Below, piece by piece: positions 38,124 through 46,380 of a DNA stretch of 64,000 nucleotides. Numbering within the stretch: the stretch's first letter is position 1; every line of letters begins with the position of its first letter. Source of the stretch: Winogradskyella arenosi (GTDB lineage: Bacteria; Bacteroidota; Bacteroidia; Flavobacteriales; Flavobacteriaceae); the NCBI RefSeq assembly GCF_003337305.1, contig NZ_QPJO01000001.1:186001-250000 (forward strand), given 5' to 3'. Position numbers and translations under genes: made by a program. The notes under the pieces are model-generated. The model ran no database searches. It saw only the letters and a list, made by a program, of their open reading frames with translations, and was not told where the DNA came from.

Positions 38124-38402
38124 ATGTATTTAGAAATTGTATCACCAGAAAACACATTATTTAGTGGAGAAGTTACTTCGGTAGCCGTTCCTGGTGTTAA
38201 TGGCGAGTTTGAAATGTTAACCAATCACGCACCTATTGTATCTATACTTACAAAAGGAAATGTAAAAGTGATGGGGAGCAATATTCAATTAGAAAAAGAA
38301 GTAGAAACTAAATTTACAAAGTCTGATAAAGGCGTTTGGTTAGCTATCAATTCTGGTACACTAGAAATGAAAGATAATAAACTTATCATTTTAGCAGATT
38401 AG
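38124..38402 (+). CDS. atpC: F-type ATP synthase subunit epsilon
   Basis: The 92-residue protein has the epsilon beta-sandwich (MYLEIVSPENTLFSGEVTSVAVPGVNGEFEML) and TNHAPIVSILTKGNV. The C-terminal helical hairpin of E. coli epsilon is missing, as is usual in Bacteroidota. It lies 76 bp downstream of atpD, and the pair ends at a strong terminator. Confidence 0.94.
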   Translation: MYLEIVSPENTLFSGEVTSVAVPGVNGEFEMLTNHAPIVSILTKGNVKVMGSNIQLEKEVETKFTKSDKGVWLAINSGTLEMKDNKLIILAD

Positions 38403-38421
38403 TACATCAATTCTATCATAT

Positions 38422-38455
38422 AAAAAAGGGCGAAATATTAATTTCGCCCTTTTTT
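38422..38455. terminator. Bidirectional terminator between atpC and the oxidoreductase gene
   Basis: Fifteen bases at 38422-38436 (AAAAAAGGGCGAAAT) pair perfectly with 38441-38455 around a 4-nt loop. A on one side and T on the other allow termination from both directions. Confidence 0.9.
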
Positions 38456-38474
38456 TTGTGGATAGCTATAAGCT

Positions 38475-39449
38475 TTATAAAGTCCCTAAAATCTTATCCA
38501 TCACCCAAGCAGTATGTACCCCACTTTTTCCTGTAGACGGGTGCTCCCCTTCTCCAATAAGATGCGTATACATGTTTTTGACGTGATTATACTGTATAGG
38601 ATTAGGATGCGCTATTGAAAGTGTCTTTTTATACGCTGCTGTACTATAAGTTATGGGCGCTTCACTAAACACTGAAAAACACAATTCGCCTTCACTTCCT
38701 ACAATACGGACTTCATCTTCGCGCTTATAAACCCCAAAATTCCATGTGGCCGCTCCTATAACTCCAGATTGATGTAACCAAGAGGCCGCAACTGCATCTT
38801 TAGCACTATAGTGGTTTTGTTGGTTAAGACTCACCCCATTGGCTTCGGTTATATCGCCTAACAAATAAGCAAACAAATCTAAGCCATGGCTCGCTAAATC
38901 ATCAAAATAACCCGCCGGCGCAATGTTGGCATCCGTACGCCAATTATAAGTCTCCGACACATCAAACGGGCTTGGGGTTCGCGATAAATTCCAGTGCACA
39001 TAGCGCAGCTCGCCAACAGCATCAGATTCTAACATCGCTTTTAAGGCATTAAATCGCGGTAAAGATCTACGGTAATATGCCACAAATAAGGGTAAGTTCT
39101 TCAACTTAAACGCCCTATAGATTTCCAAACAGGCTTTATAACTTGGCGCCATAGGTTTCTCTATACAGCAAATTTTTCCGGCTTCAGACACCTTTAACGC
39201 ATAAAAACGATGTGTATCTGGAGGGGTAGCAATATAGACGGCATCCACATCCTTGTCTTTTATAAGAGCATCGGCATCATTATAATAGCGCTCTACCTTA
39301 TGACGTTGGGCATAATCTTTAGCCAAGGCCAAAGTTCTTCGCATTACCGCCACCAATTCAAAACCTTCAACACGTTGGTAGGCGGGTCCGCTTTTAACTT
39401 CCGTAACATCACCACAACCAATAATTCCCCATTTAATATGTTCTGCCAT
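38475..39449 (-). CDS. Gfo/Idh/MocA-family NAD(P)-dependent oxidoreductase
   Basis: The 324-residue protein has the Rossmann start IKWGIIGCGDVTEVKSGPAY, the AVYIATPPDTH segment and the EKP motif in CIEKPMAPS, followed by the GFO/IDH C-terminal domain (YFDDLASHGLDLFAYLLGD). Substrates of this family are mostly sugars and polyols, and the specific one is not predictable. The gene begins 3 bp after the stop of the S24-type repressor gene, so it is cotranscribed with it, an unexpected partner for a DNA-damage-type regulator. Confidence 0.88.
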   Translation of the reverse strand: MAEHIKWGIIGCGDVTEVKSGPAYQRVEGFELVAVMRRTLALAKDYAQRHKVERYYNDADALIKDKDVDAVYIATPPDTHRFYALKVSEAGKICCIEKPMAPSYKACLEIYRAFKLKNLPLFVAYYRRSLPRFNALKAMLESDAVGELRYVHWNLSRTPSPFDVSETYNWRTDANIAPAGYFDDLASHGLDLFAYLLGDITEANGVSLNQQNHYSAKDAVAASWLHQSGVIGAATWNFGVYKREDEVRIVGSEGELCFSVFSEAPITYSTAAYKKTLSIAHPNPIQYNHVKNMYTHLIGEGEHPSTGKSGVHTAWVMDKILGTL

Positions 39450-39452
39450 CTT

Positions 39453-40220
39453 TTAAAGTCGCTTTATGGCTTCAAGCTCTACTTTCAGCTCTTGAAACAT
39501 GGTCATAATACTACTTAATTTTAGTTCCTTTTCATCATATTCTTGCGTATTAATACAGCAAGTAAACTCCCAAATTTCAAGAATATTTTCGCGGGCAATT
39601 AAATAGGGCTCATAAGCTCTATTATCAGAACTCAATAATAAATTAGTAACATCATTTTCTGGAATATAAACCCGTTTGTACACTAAGCCATCATCTTTTG
39701 TTAGAATAATATAGGTACGTCCACTTTTAACATCAGCAATATTATCTAAAAATTTAGCGACAATAAAAGCACCATCTTTAACCGGTAACATGGAATCGCC
39801 TTTAATAGGAAATGCCCGATGCGTTCCGGTAGGCAAAAAAGGCAATTTAATTTTTTGAAGTTGCTCTATATATTCCGGATCATCATAACCTGAAAGATAA
39901 CCTGCCGATGCCTTAGCCGGTATAATTTCAATGAGATCCTCATTGTCTTCATTAACGGTAACCGGAAACAATACGCGCTTATTTCCAACTTCAATAAAAG
40001 AGGTATTTGTCGCTTTACGTAAATCGTTTTTCACTAGAATATCAATAGGAATATTAAAGTAAGTAGACAAATCTATTAAGCGGTCTATTGGCGGCTCAGA
40101 ACGGCCTTCTTCATAAGACCCCACCATAGAACGACTCCAATTTAATTCGTCCGCAAGACGCTCTTGAGACATCTTCTTTAAAGAACGTAAATGCTTTATA
40201 TTAACCTGAATTGGTTTCAT
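39453..40220 (-). CDS. XRE-family repressor with S24 (LexA/CI-like) self-cleavage domain
   Basis: The 255-residue protein has an N-terminal helix-turn-helix at about 8-62 (MSQERLADELNWSRSMVGSYEEG) and an S24 peptidase domain at about 98-215. The putative nucleophile is S143 in KGDSMLPVKDGAF and the general base K182 in LVYKRV; 39 residues separate them, near the 37 of LexA. A cleavage-type Ala-Gly lies at A106-G107 (KASAGYL). It is divergent from a DnaE2-like polymerase, and paired repeats in the gap overlap both promoters, one inside its own -7 element. This fits an autoregulated repressor inactivated on DNA damage. Classical LexA is absent from many Bacteroidota, so this protein may fill that role locally. 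Confidence 0.85.
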   Translation of the reverse strand: MKPIQVNIKHLRSLKKMSQERLADELNWSRSMVGSYEEGRSEPPIDRLIDLSTYFNIPIDILVKNDLRKATNTSFIEVGNKRVLFPVTVNEDNEDLIEIIPAKASAGYLSGYDDPEYIEQLQKIKLPFLPTGTHRAFPIKGDSMLPVKDGAFIVAKFLDNIADVKSGRTYIILTKDDGLVYKRVYIPENDVTNLLLSSDNRAYEPYLIARENILEIWEFTCCINTQEYDEKELKLSSIMTMFQELKVELEAIKRL

Positions 40221-40244
40221 TTCATATTAGTTTTAACATTATTT

Positions 40245-40289
40245 ACTACAAATGTAAGCAATAAAAACTACACATAGTAGCTAATTTTA
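40245..40289. promoter_or_regulatory. Divergent promoters with two operator-like repeats
   Basis: ACTACAAATGTAAGC (40245-40259) and ACTACACATAGTAGC (40267-40281) agree at 11 of 15 positions and start 22 bp apart, about two helical turns. Each has small palindromic parts (TACA-AA-TGTA; CTAC-N5-GTAG). Site 1 covers the minus-strand -7 element TACATTTG (40249-40256) of the repressor gene. Site 2 directly abuts the plus-strand -7-like TAATTTTA (40282-40289) of the polymerase gene. One repressor bound to both sites would close both promoters. Confidence 0.6.
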
Positions 40290-40306
40290 CAAACCAATTA
40301 AGAACT

Positions 40307-43291
40307 ATGTATTTAAATTGCCACACCTATTACAGTCTTCGCTACGGCACTATTAAGCCAGAGCAGCTCTTAGCTATAGCTTCTGAAAACGGAGTTCAAA
40401 CTTTAGCTTTAACAGATATCAACAGTACATCGGCATGTTTAGATGTGATGCGTTTATCTAAAAAGTACAAGATAAAACCCGTTCTCGGTGTTGATTTTAG
40501 AAATGGTGTGCAACAGCAATTTATCCTTATTGCAAAAAATAATAATGGTTTTTTTAATATTAATACTTACCTCTCTAAATTTCTCCATGAGCCTAACTTA
40601 AAAATTCCATCACGACCAGATGGCAATTTACAAGACTGTTTTGTGGTCTATCCTTATAAAGATGACCTAACGTTTACCTTAAAGGCTAATGAGTTTTTAG
40701 GCATAACCCCACAAGATCTTAATCAATTAAAGTTTTCAAAATGGAAACAACTCAAACATAAATTAGTGATCTTAAAAACGGTATCCTTTCAAAATAAAAA
40801 AGGTTTTAATACCCACCGTTTGCTACGTGCTATAGACAATAATACCTTATTAAGTAAACTGCCTAAATCTGAAGAAGGCCTTGAGAGTCATCAAATGCTT
40901 CCGTATCACGATTTATGTGCCACTTATGCTGAGTACCCTAAACTCATATCTAACACCAAACAACTTTTAGATGCTTGTTCCTTAAACTTTAATTTTGGTG
41001 CTGAAACGCCTAAAAACCAAAAGTGTTTAACCGATAGTGAAAGTTCAGACTACCGCTTACTAAAACAGCTAACCTATGATGGTATTGCTTACCGTTACGG
41101 AACAGAAGCCACACAAAAAATCTATGATCGTATTGAAAAAGAACTTACCATAATTAAACAAAAAGGCTTTGTCTCTTATTTTCTTATCAATTGGAAAATT
41201 TTAGAATACGCCCGCAGTAAGGACTATTATTATGTTGGTCGTGGAAGTGGCGCCAATAGCATTATTGCTTATTTATTACGCATTACAGATGTAGACCCTA
41301 TTGAACTAGACTTATATTTTGAACGATTTATTAATCTATTCCGTCAAAATCCACCCGATTTTGATCTCGATTTTTCATGGAAAGACCGAGACGATATAAC
41401 CAACTACATCTTTAAAACCTTCAAACATACCGCCCTTATTGCCGTATATAACACTTTTAAATTTAAAGCCTCTATACGCGAACTGGGGAAGGTTTTTGGC
41501 TTACCAAAGCCTGAAATGGACAAACTTACCCGAGGGAAATTTAACCTCAGCACACTCGATCAATTATCGCAACTTGTCATTAAATACAGCACGTATATTG
41601 AAGGGTTTCCCAACTACTTAGGCATCCATGCAGGTGGGGTCTTAATTTCAGAAGCGCCTATTCACAGCTATTGCGCCACATTTATGCCTCCTAAAGGCTT
41701 TGCTACTACACAATTTGATATGGTGGCTGCGGAAGACATCGGGCTTTATAAGTTTGATATTCTAAGCCAACGTGGATTAGGAAAAATTAAAGAAGCTGTA
41801 GAAATTATTAACGCCAATTACAAAGATCAGCCCGCAATTGATATTCACGATATTAAACGTTTTAAAAAAGACCAACGCATCAAAGAGCTGCTCCGTAATG
41901 CTAAAGCTATTGGTTGTTTTTATGTGGAATCGCCTGCCATGCGTATGCTCTTAAAAAAATTACAAGTAGATAACTATCTAGGCTTAGTAGCCGCAAGTTC
42001 TATTATTAGACCTGGTGTGGCCAAAAGTGGTATGATGCGCGAATATATTCTGCGTTACCGTTATCCTGAAAAACGTAAAGAAGCACATCCGGTTTTACAA
42101 AAAATAATGCCAGAAACTTATGGTATTATGGTTTACCAAGAAGATGTTATAAAAGTGGCGCACCTTTTTGGAGGTTTAGATTTAGGCGAATCGGATATGC
42201 TCCGTCGTGGTATGTCTGGGAAATTTAGATCTCGAAATGAATTTTTAAAAGTGAAACAAAAATTCTTCGACAATTGTATAAACGACGGTAAACCTGAAGC
42301 TTTAGTGGCTGATATTTGGCGACAAATAGAAAGTTTTGCTGGCTATGCTTTTGCCAAAGGCCACTCCGCATCATATGCTGTAGAAAGCTACCAAAGTCTA
42401 TTTTTAAAAGCCTATTATCCCTTAGAGTACATGACGGCAACCCTTAATAATTTTGGCGGGTTTTACAGTACTGAATTTTATGTTCATGAAGCAAAAATGC
42501 ACAACGGTAATATTGAGGCGCCCTGTATAAATCAATCTTTTGCGCAAGCCATCATCAAAGAAAAGACCATTTATTTAGGCTTTATGTTTTTACAGGCGTT
42601 AGCATCAAAAACAATCACTCAAATTATTACTGAACGTCAAAACCAAGGAGACTTTAAGTCGCTTGATGATTTTATAGAACGGGTCCCTATCTCTATAGAA
42701 CAGATTTCAATTTTAATTAAAATTAATGCCTTTCGTTTTACAAAAGTTAATAAGCGCGAATTACTTTGGGAAGCTCATTTAAAAATAAGTAAAACCGTCT
42801 TAAAAGAAGATATTATTAATTTATTTAAAACCGAACGGGTACATTATAATACACCCCAATTGCCGAGTACAACCTTAGAAAATGCTTTTGATGAAATTGA
42901 ATTATTAGGGTTTCCGCTCTGTAATCCGTTTCACTTATTAGAATCACAATCCATTAGCAATTTACGGGCAAAGCATCTTCAAAAGTTAGAAACTAAACTT
43001 ATAATTATTGAAGGCTATCTCGTAACGACTAAAACCACCAAAACAACTCAGGGTAAACTGATGCATTTTGGAACCTTCCTAGATCGTGATGGTCATTTTT
43101 TAGATACGGTACACTTCCCTCCTACCGTTGCAAAATATCCGTTTAGAGGACGAGGTATTTACGCCATTACAGGAAAAGTTATAAATGAATTTGATTGTAT
43201 AACTATTGAAGTTTCAAAATTAGAACGCTTAGCGATTATTGAAGACCCCCGTTATTCTGAAAAAATGATATCGCCTAAAGAAGCCGTTTAA
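40307..43291 (+). CDS. DnaE2-like DNA polymerase III alpha subunit (error-prone type)
   Basis: The 994-residue protein is a C-family polymerase much shorter than the replicative DnaE of this group (about 1,400-1,500). Visible are the PHP domain (about 1-215), GRGSGANSIIAYLLRITDVDP, and the catalytic PPDFDLDFSWKDRDD with D351 and D353. Also present are MVYQEDVIKVAHLFGGLDLGESDMLRRGM, the GYAFAKGHSASYA helix-hairpin region, and a C-terminal OB fold. The PHP metal residues are degraded: the usual HxH is NCH (residues 4-6) and TDH is TDI. The size, the linked DinB gene and the LexA-like repressor make a mutagenic-repair role likely (DnaE2/ImuC type). Confidence 0.88.
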   Translation: MYLNCHTYYSLRYGTIKPEQLLAIASENGVQTLALTDINSTSACLDVMRLSKKYKIKPVLGVDFRNGVQQQFILIAKNNNGFFNINTYLSKFLHEPNLKIPSRPDGNLQDCFVVYPYKDDLTFTLKANEFLGITPQDLNQLKFSKWKQLKHKLVILKTVSFQNKKGFNTHRLLRAIDNNTLLSKLPKSEEGLESHQMLPYHDLCATYAEYPKLISNTKQLLDACSLNFNFGAETPKNQKCLTDSESSDYRLLKQLTYDGIAYRYGTEATQKIYDRIEKELTIIKQKGFVSYFLINWKILEYARSKDYYYVGRGSGANSIIAYLLRITDVDPIELDLYFERFINLFRQNPPDFDLDFSWKDRDDITNYIFKTFKHTALIAVYNTFKFKASIRELGKVFGLPKPEMDKLTRGKFNLSTLDQLSQLVIKYSTYIEGFPNYLGIHAGGVLISEAPIHSYCATFMPPKGFATTQFDMVAAEDIGLYKFDILSQRGLGKIKEAVEIINANYKDQPAIDIHDIKRFKKDQRIKELLRNAKAIGCFYVESPAMRMLLKKLQVDNYLGLVAASSIIRPGVAKSGMMREYILRYRYPEKRKEAHPVLQKIMPETYGIMVYQEDVIKVAHLFGGLDLGESDMLRRGMSGKFRSRNEFLKVKQKFFDNCINDGKPEALVADIWRQIESFAGYAFAKGHSASYAVESYQSLFLKAYYPLEYMTATLNNFGGFYSTEFYVHEAKMHNGNIEAPCINQSFAQAIIKEKTIYLGFMFLQALASKTITQIITERQNQGDFKSLDDFIERVPISIEQISILIKINAFRFTKVNKRELLWEAHLKISKTVLKEDIINLFKTERVHYNTPQLPSTTLENAFDEIELLGFPLCNPFHLLESQSISNLRAKHLQKLETKLIIIEGYLVTTKTTKTTQGKLMHFGTFLDRDGHFLDTVHFPPTVAKYPFRGRGIYAITGKVINEFDCITIEVSKLERLAIIEDPRYSEKMISPKEAV

Positions 43292-43592
43292 AAAAATACA
43301 GTCCTAAAATCCTAAATCTCCATATGAGTGGCTTACGAGCTACACGTAAAATGTAATGCGAAATTTAACCCTTTGCCAGGAATGCTATATCGTAATTTCT
43401 ACGGCTTTAGCAATAAAATATAAGCCCCAAACTGAAGACAATTACGCTGTAAATAGAACGCTATAAGGAGACCACCCTCTCTTATAAGCTCAGTATTGCT
43501 GAATAATACATCGAAACTACCTTTTACTAATGGTATCCTTAGAGAAAATTTAAGGATACCACTTAAACCTTACAGAAAACCCAAATTAAAAA
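43292..43592. other. Non-coding gap with inverted repeat before dinB
   Basis: The 301-bp gap between the two polymerase genes has no credible coding frame. At 43532-43541 and 43551-43560 a perfect 10-bp inverted repeat (GGTATCCTTA, 9-nt spacer) sits 32 bp before the dinB ATG. It has no T-run on the plus strand, so it looks more like an operator or leader hairpin than a terminator. A weak echo of the upstream operators (GCTACACGTAA) occurs at about 43340-43350. Confidence 0.45.
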
Positions 43593-44810
43593 ATGAACAA
43601 AAACCGCAGCATCGTACATATGGATCTCGACACGTTTTTTGTGTCTTGCGAAAGGCACATGGATAGTAACCTTAACGGCAAACCTATACTTATTGGTGGC
43701 ACAAGCGACAGAGGTGTGGTAGCTTCTTGTAGCTATGAAGCCCGAACTTTTGGTATCCATTCCGCCATGCCCATGCGTATGGCCAAGCAACTGTGCCCAG
43801 AAGCTATTGTACTACGAGGAAACTCGGGAATCTACACCAAATTTTCTAATGAGGTCACCGAGGTTATTAAAGAAAGTGTCCCGCTTTATGAAAAATCCTC
43901 TATAGACGAGTTTTATATAGATTTAACGGGAATGGATAAATTTTTTGGCTGCCACAAATTAGCCTCTGAACTACGCCAAAAAATTATAAAAGAAACCGGA
44001 CTTCCCATTTCCTTTGGCTTATCCCTTAACAAAACCGTATCTAAAATAGCCACAGGAGAAGCCAAACCTAATAACGAAATTAGAATTCTATCGGGTAACG
44101 AAAAGCCTTTTTTAGCGCCACTATCGGTAAAAAAAATCCCTATGGTAGGCCATGTGACTTATAAAGCTTTGTGCGATTTGGGAGTAAAACGTATTAAAAC
44201 CATCCAAGAGATGCCCATGGAGCTTATGCACAAAGTACTCGGTAAAAATGGCCTTGGCATTTGGAAAAAAGCCAATGGGATAGACAATGCACCTGTAATA
44301 CAATACCATGAACGAAAATCTATATCTACAGAACGTACTTTTGGTCAAGACACTACAGATGTGGTAAAACTTAAAGGTATGGTGGTTGCCATGACAGAAA
44401 ATTTAGCCTATCAATTACGACGAGGCCATAAACTTACCGCTTGTGTAACCTTTAAAATTAGATATTCCGATTTTCAGACTTACACCCAACAACAACGCAT
44501 TCCTTATAGCGCTATGGACCATATGCTTATTCCTGTGGTCTTAGATTTATTTAAAAAATTATACAAACGGCGACTTTTGGTAAGACTCATTGGCGTTAGG
44601 TTTAGCCATTTGGTGGAGGGAGGCCATCAAATTAATTTATTTGAAGACAATGAAATGCACCTCAACCTCTGTAAAGCCATGGATAAAATGCGCGAACGCT
44701 ATGGAGATAGAGCCGTAATGAGTGCTGCTGGTATGGATGCTAAAAGCATTAGCCGTTGGAATCCTTTTAATGGAGAACCTCCACCTTTACTTGCAAATAG
44801 ACGACGATAG
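43593..44810 (+). CDS. dinB: DNA polymerase IV, Y family
   Basis: The 405-residue translesion polymerase has IVHMDLDTFFVSCERHMD with catalytic D11, SSIDEFYIDLTGMD with D105 and E106, and a little-finger domain with RKSISTERTFGQDT. Near the C-terminus QINLF (residues 346-350) is a consensus beta-clamp-binding motif. The catalytic residues are intact, so this is an active polymerase and not an ImuB-type degenerate partner. It lies 301 bp after the DnaE2-like gene on the same strand. No -7 element was recognised directly upstream, so it may be read from the polymerase promoter. Confidence 0.93.
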   Translation: MNKNRSIVHMDLDTFFVSCERHMDSNLNGKPILIGGTSDRGVVASCSYEARTFGIHSAMPMRMAKQLCPEAIVLRGNSGIYTKFSNEVTEVIKESVPLYEKSSIDEFYIDLTGMDKFFGCHKLASELRQKIIKETGLPISFGLSLNKTVSKIATGEAKPNNEIRILSGNEKPFLAPLSVKKIPMVGHVTYKALCDLGVKRIKTIQEMPMELMHKVLGKNGLGIWKKANGIDNAPVIQYHERKSISTERTFGQDTTDVVKLKGMVVAMTENLAYQLRRGHKLTACVTFKIRYSDFQTYTQQQRIPYSAMDHMLIPVVLDLFKKLYKRRLLVRLIGVRFSHLVEGGHQINLFEDNEMHLNLCKAMDKMRERYGDRAVMSAAGMDAKSISRWNPFNGEPPPLLANRRR

Positions 44811-44816
44811 TACGTG

Positions 44817-44899
44817 AAAGACCTGTTAGGTTTTTATAAAAAAATTTGAACCTTATAAATTATCTCATTTTTACATCCCTAAAGTCCCCTCAAGGGGAC
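44817..44899. repeat. Two small hairpins after dinB
   Basis: AAAGACCTGTTAGGTTTTT at 44817-44835 contains ACCT-GTT-AGGT, a short hairpin of the AAAGACCT type seen elsewhere in the window. GTCCCC at 44884-44889 pairs with GGGGAC at 44894-44899 around TCAA. They lie between convergent dinB and the small HTH gene and may end transcription from either side, though T-runs are short. Confidence 0.45.
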
Positions 44900-44922
44900 A
44901 ATCTCACGGTTGCGAAGACCCT

Positions 44923-45132
44923 TTATAAATCTTCTACGTACTCTAAAATAGCACCAGGCTGACAGTCTAAGGCTTTACAAATCGCTTCTAAAGTTGAAAA
45001 TCGCATAGCCTTTGCTTTTCCAGTTTTTAAGATGGACAAATTGGCCGTAGTGATCCCTACAATTTCAGCAAGTTCATAACTCTTCATACCACGCTCGGCA
45101 AGAATACGATCTAAGTTTACTCTTATAGCCAT
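44923..45132 (-). CDS. Small XRE/YozG-type HTH regulator, partner of DUF2975 protein
   Basis: The 69-residue protein is one helix-turn-helix domain: MAIRVNLDRILAERGMKSYE, then LAEIVGITTANLSILKTGKAKA and TLEAICKALDCQPGAILEY. It matches the Cro-like family often encoded directly after DUF2975 membrane proteins. Only 2 bp separate it from that gene here. Such pairs probably form a membrane-linked, self-regulating switch. TTATCG-type palindromes around the operon promoter are the likely binding sites. Confidence 0.88.
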   Translation of the reverse strand: MAIRVNLDRILAERGMKSYELAEIVGITTANLSILKTGKAKAMRFSTLEAICKALDCQPGAILEYVEDL

Positions 45133-45134
45133 AA

Positions 45135-45644
45135 TTACACCGTTAAATCATTTTCTTCCTTCGCGACTTTCGCTATCTTAAAGACTTCACTTAATACCAT
45201 AAAAAATAAACCTAAACAGAGCAACATAAGGTAAGGACTTAACCCTAAATAAATTTTAAAAGTCCCTTTAAAAACCAATTCCACTATAACAACTAATAAT
45301 GACGTCAGTACACCAACACCTGTAAGTAAATACCCGATCTTATAGAAGTTAGCAATAACATCACTATGAAAAGGTTTCACCCTCTGAAAATAGCGCAACG
45401 TTTTTCTAAATAAATACAGGCAGTAAATACTAACAAAAGCTAAAGCAATGAATAGCAAAGCAAACAACTGCCCTACCATTGAAAATGGCGCCACTACAGA
45501 CTTATCCGTATTTAAGATTAACTCTAAAGCTTTGGGCTCAATAAACATATAAACCGTAAAAAAAGCCAACAGTGCAATTGCCGGAATACAAGTAACAATC
45601 CAAACAAAATCAATTAAACTTTTTAGAATCACTAGTTTTCTCAT
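45135..45644 (-). CDS. DUF2975-family membrane protein
   Basis: The 169-residue protein has four hydrophobic helices (about 10-32, 50-75, 100-120, 132-155) with the family layout and short basic loops, including LYLFRKTLRYFQRVKPFHSD between helices 2 and 3. The function of the family is unknown. It is first in an operon with the small HTH regulator, which suggests that it controls that regulator or is controlled by it. The leader is about 22 nt from a perfect -7 element. Confidence 0.85.
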   Translation of the reverse strand: MRKLVILKSLIDFVWIVTCIPAIALLAFFTVYMFIEPKALELILNTDKSVVAPFSMVGQLFALLFIALAFVSIYCLYLFRKTLRYFQRVKPFHSDVIANFYKIGYLLTGVGVLTSLLVVIVELVFKGTFKIYLGLSPYLMLLCLGLFFMVLSEVFKIAKVAKEENDLTV

Positions 45645-45654
45645 GCTAAAAAAA

Positions 45655-45695
45655 TTATCGTTTTACGATAACAAATATATAAAAATTATCGATAA
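45655..45695 (-). promoter_or_regulatory. DUF2975-HTH promoter bracketed by two palindromes
   Basis: The -7 element TATATTTG lies at 45672-45679 on the minus strand. Directly downstream, 45655-45671 is TTATCGT-TTT-ACGATAA, a perfect palindrome with 7-bp arms that covers the predicted start site. Upstream, 45686-45695 is the perfect 10-bp palindrome TTATCGATAA. The shared TTATCG/CGATAA half-site suggests that the small HTH protein binds both and represses its own operon. Confidence 0.65.
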
Positions 45696-45738
45696 ACAAT
45701 ATTTTTTGACTATAATCATTTTGAAGCATGCTTAAATA

Positions 45739-45767
45739 TTGTAAGTTATTTCTTTATACTATATTTG
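45739..45767 (+). promoter_or_regulatory. Promoter of the 45772 gene, directly at the start codon
   Basis: TTG at 45739-45741 and TATATTTG at 45760-45767 have an 18-bp spacer and match the Bacteroidota promoter. Only 4 bp separate the -7 element from the ATG at 45772, which predicts a leaderless message. Confidence 0.55.
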
Positions 45768-45771
45768 AATT

Positions 45772-46320
45772 ATGACATCGCATACCATCATTTCAGAACG
45801 CCCTAGACCTATTTGGCAAATCCCCATTGCAGCCCTGTTTTTTACCATGGCTTTCGGAATTATAGGGTATAAATTTTATCTTTGGATCACCACAAATCAA
45901 TCTTCAGGCATACGATTGGTAGATTTTCAAGGTCTCATTTATTTTTCTGGTATTGGCGCAGGTTTTTGCTCTAGAAAACGTATCCATATTGATATTGCTA
46001 ATTCTAGGTTTAAACCAACTATAGAAATTGGCCCTATAAAATTGGGATCGTGGCAAACCATTAAAAATTATAACTACGTCTCCGTTTTTCATCAACCTAC
46101 AACCAATGGGACTTATGTTTTTGAGGTAAACCTATGGTATGATAACAACAAACATTTTGAGCTCTATGAAGAGCAGGACTATCAAGATGCTTTTATTATA
46201 GGTTATGAACTTTCAGAAACCTTAAATATTGATTTGTTAGACGCTACGGTTCCTAATGATTATAAATGGATCGATAAAGCAGAATGGAAAGCCCAAATGG
46301 CGCAGGCCCAAACCGCCTAA
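45772..46320 (+). CDS. Small membrane protein, paralogue of 52712-53188
   Basis: The 182-residue protein has an N-terminal RPRPIWQ motif, two membrane helices (about 17-37 and 44-62) and a soluble C-terminal part rich in aromatic residues (NYVSVFHQPTTNGTYVFEVNLWYD, LNIDLLDATVPNDYKWID). The protein at 52712-53188 has the same order: RPRP, two helices, YVSVFKTT, VKVNLFYNTN and LKILDATSKDPNW. The fold of the C-terminal part may be PH-like, but I do not recognise a named family. Start choice agrees with the paralogue. The function is unknown. Confidence 0.75.
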   Translation: MTSHTIISERPRPIWQIPIAALFFTMAFGIIGYKFYLWITTNQSSGIRLVDFQGLIYFSGIGAGFCSRKRIHIDIANSRFKPTIEIGPIKLGSWQTIKNYNYVSVFHQPTTNGTYVFEVNLWYDNNKHFELYEEQDYQDAFIIGYELSETLNIDLLDATVPNDYKWIDKAEWKAQMAQAQTA

Positions 46321-46380
46321 CGCTAAGATATAAACTCTTAAAATTCATAAACCTCAGACCGCTTTTCTTATCTTTACCCT

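Noticed and set aside
40243-40281. Fnr-type site in the divergent repressor-polymerase gap
   Set aside because: The TTAC-N7-GTAA and CTAC-N5-GTAG palindromes do not match TTGAT-N4-ATCAA; the direct-repeat reading explains both better.
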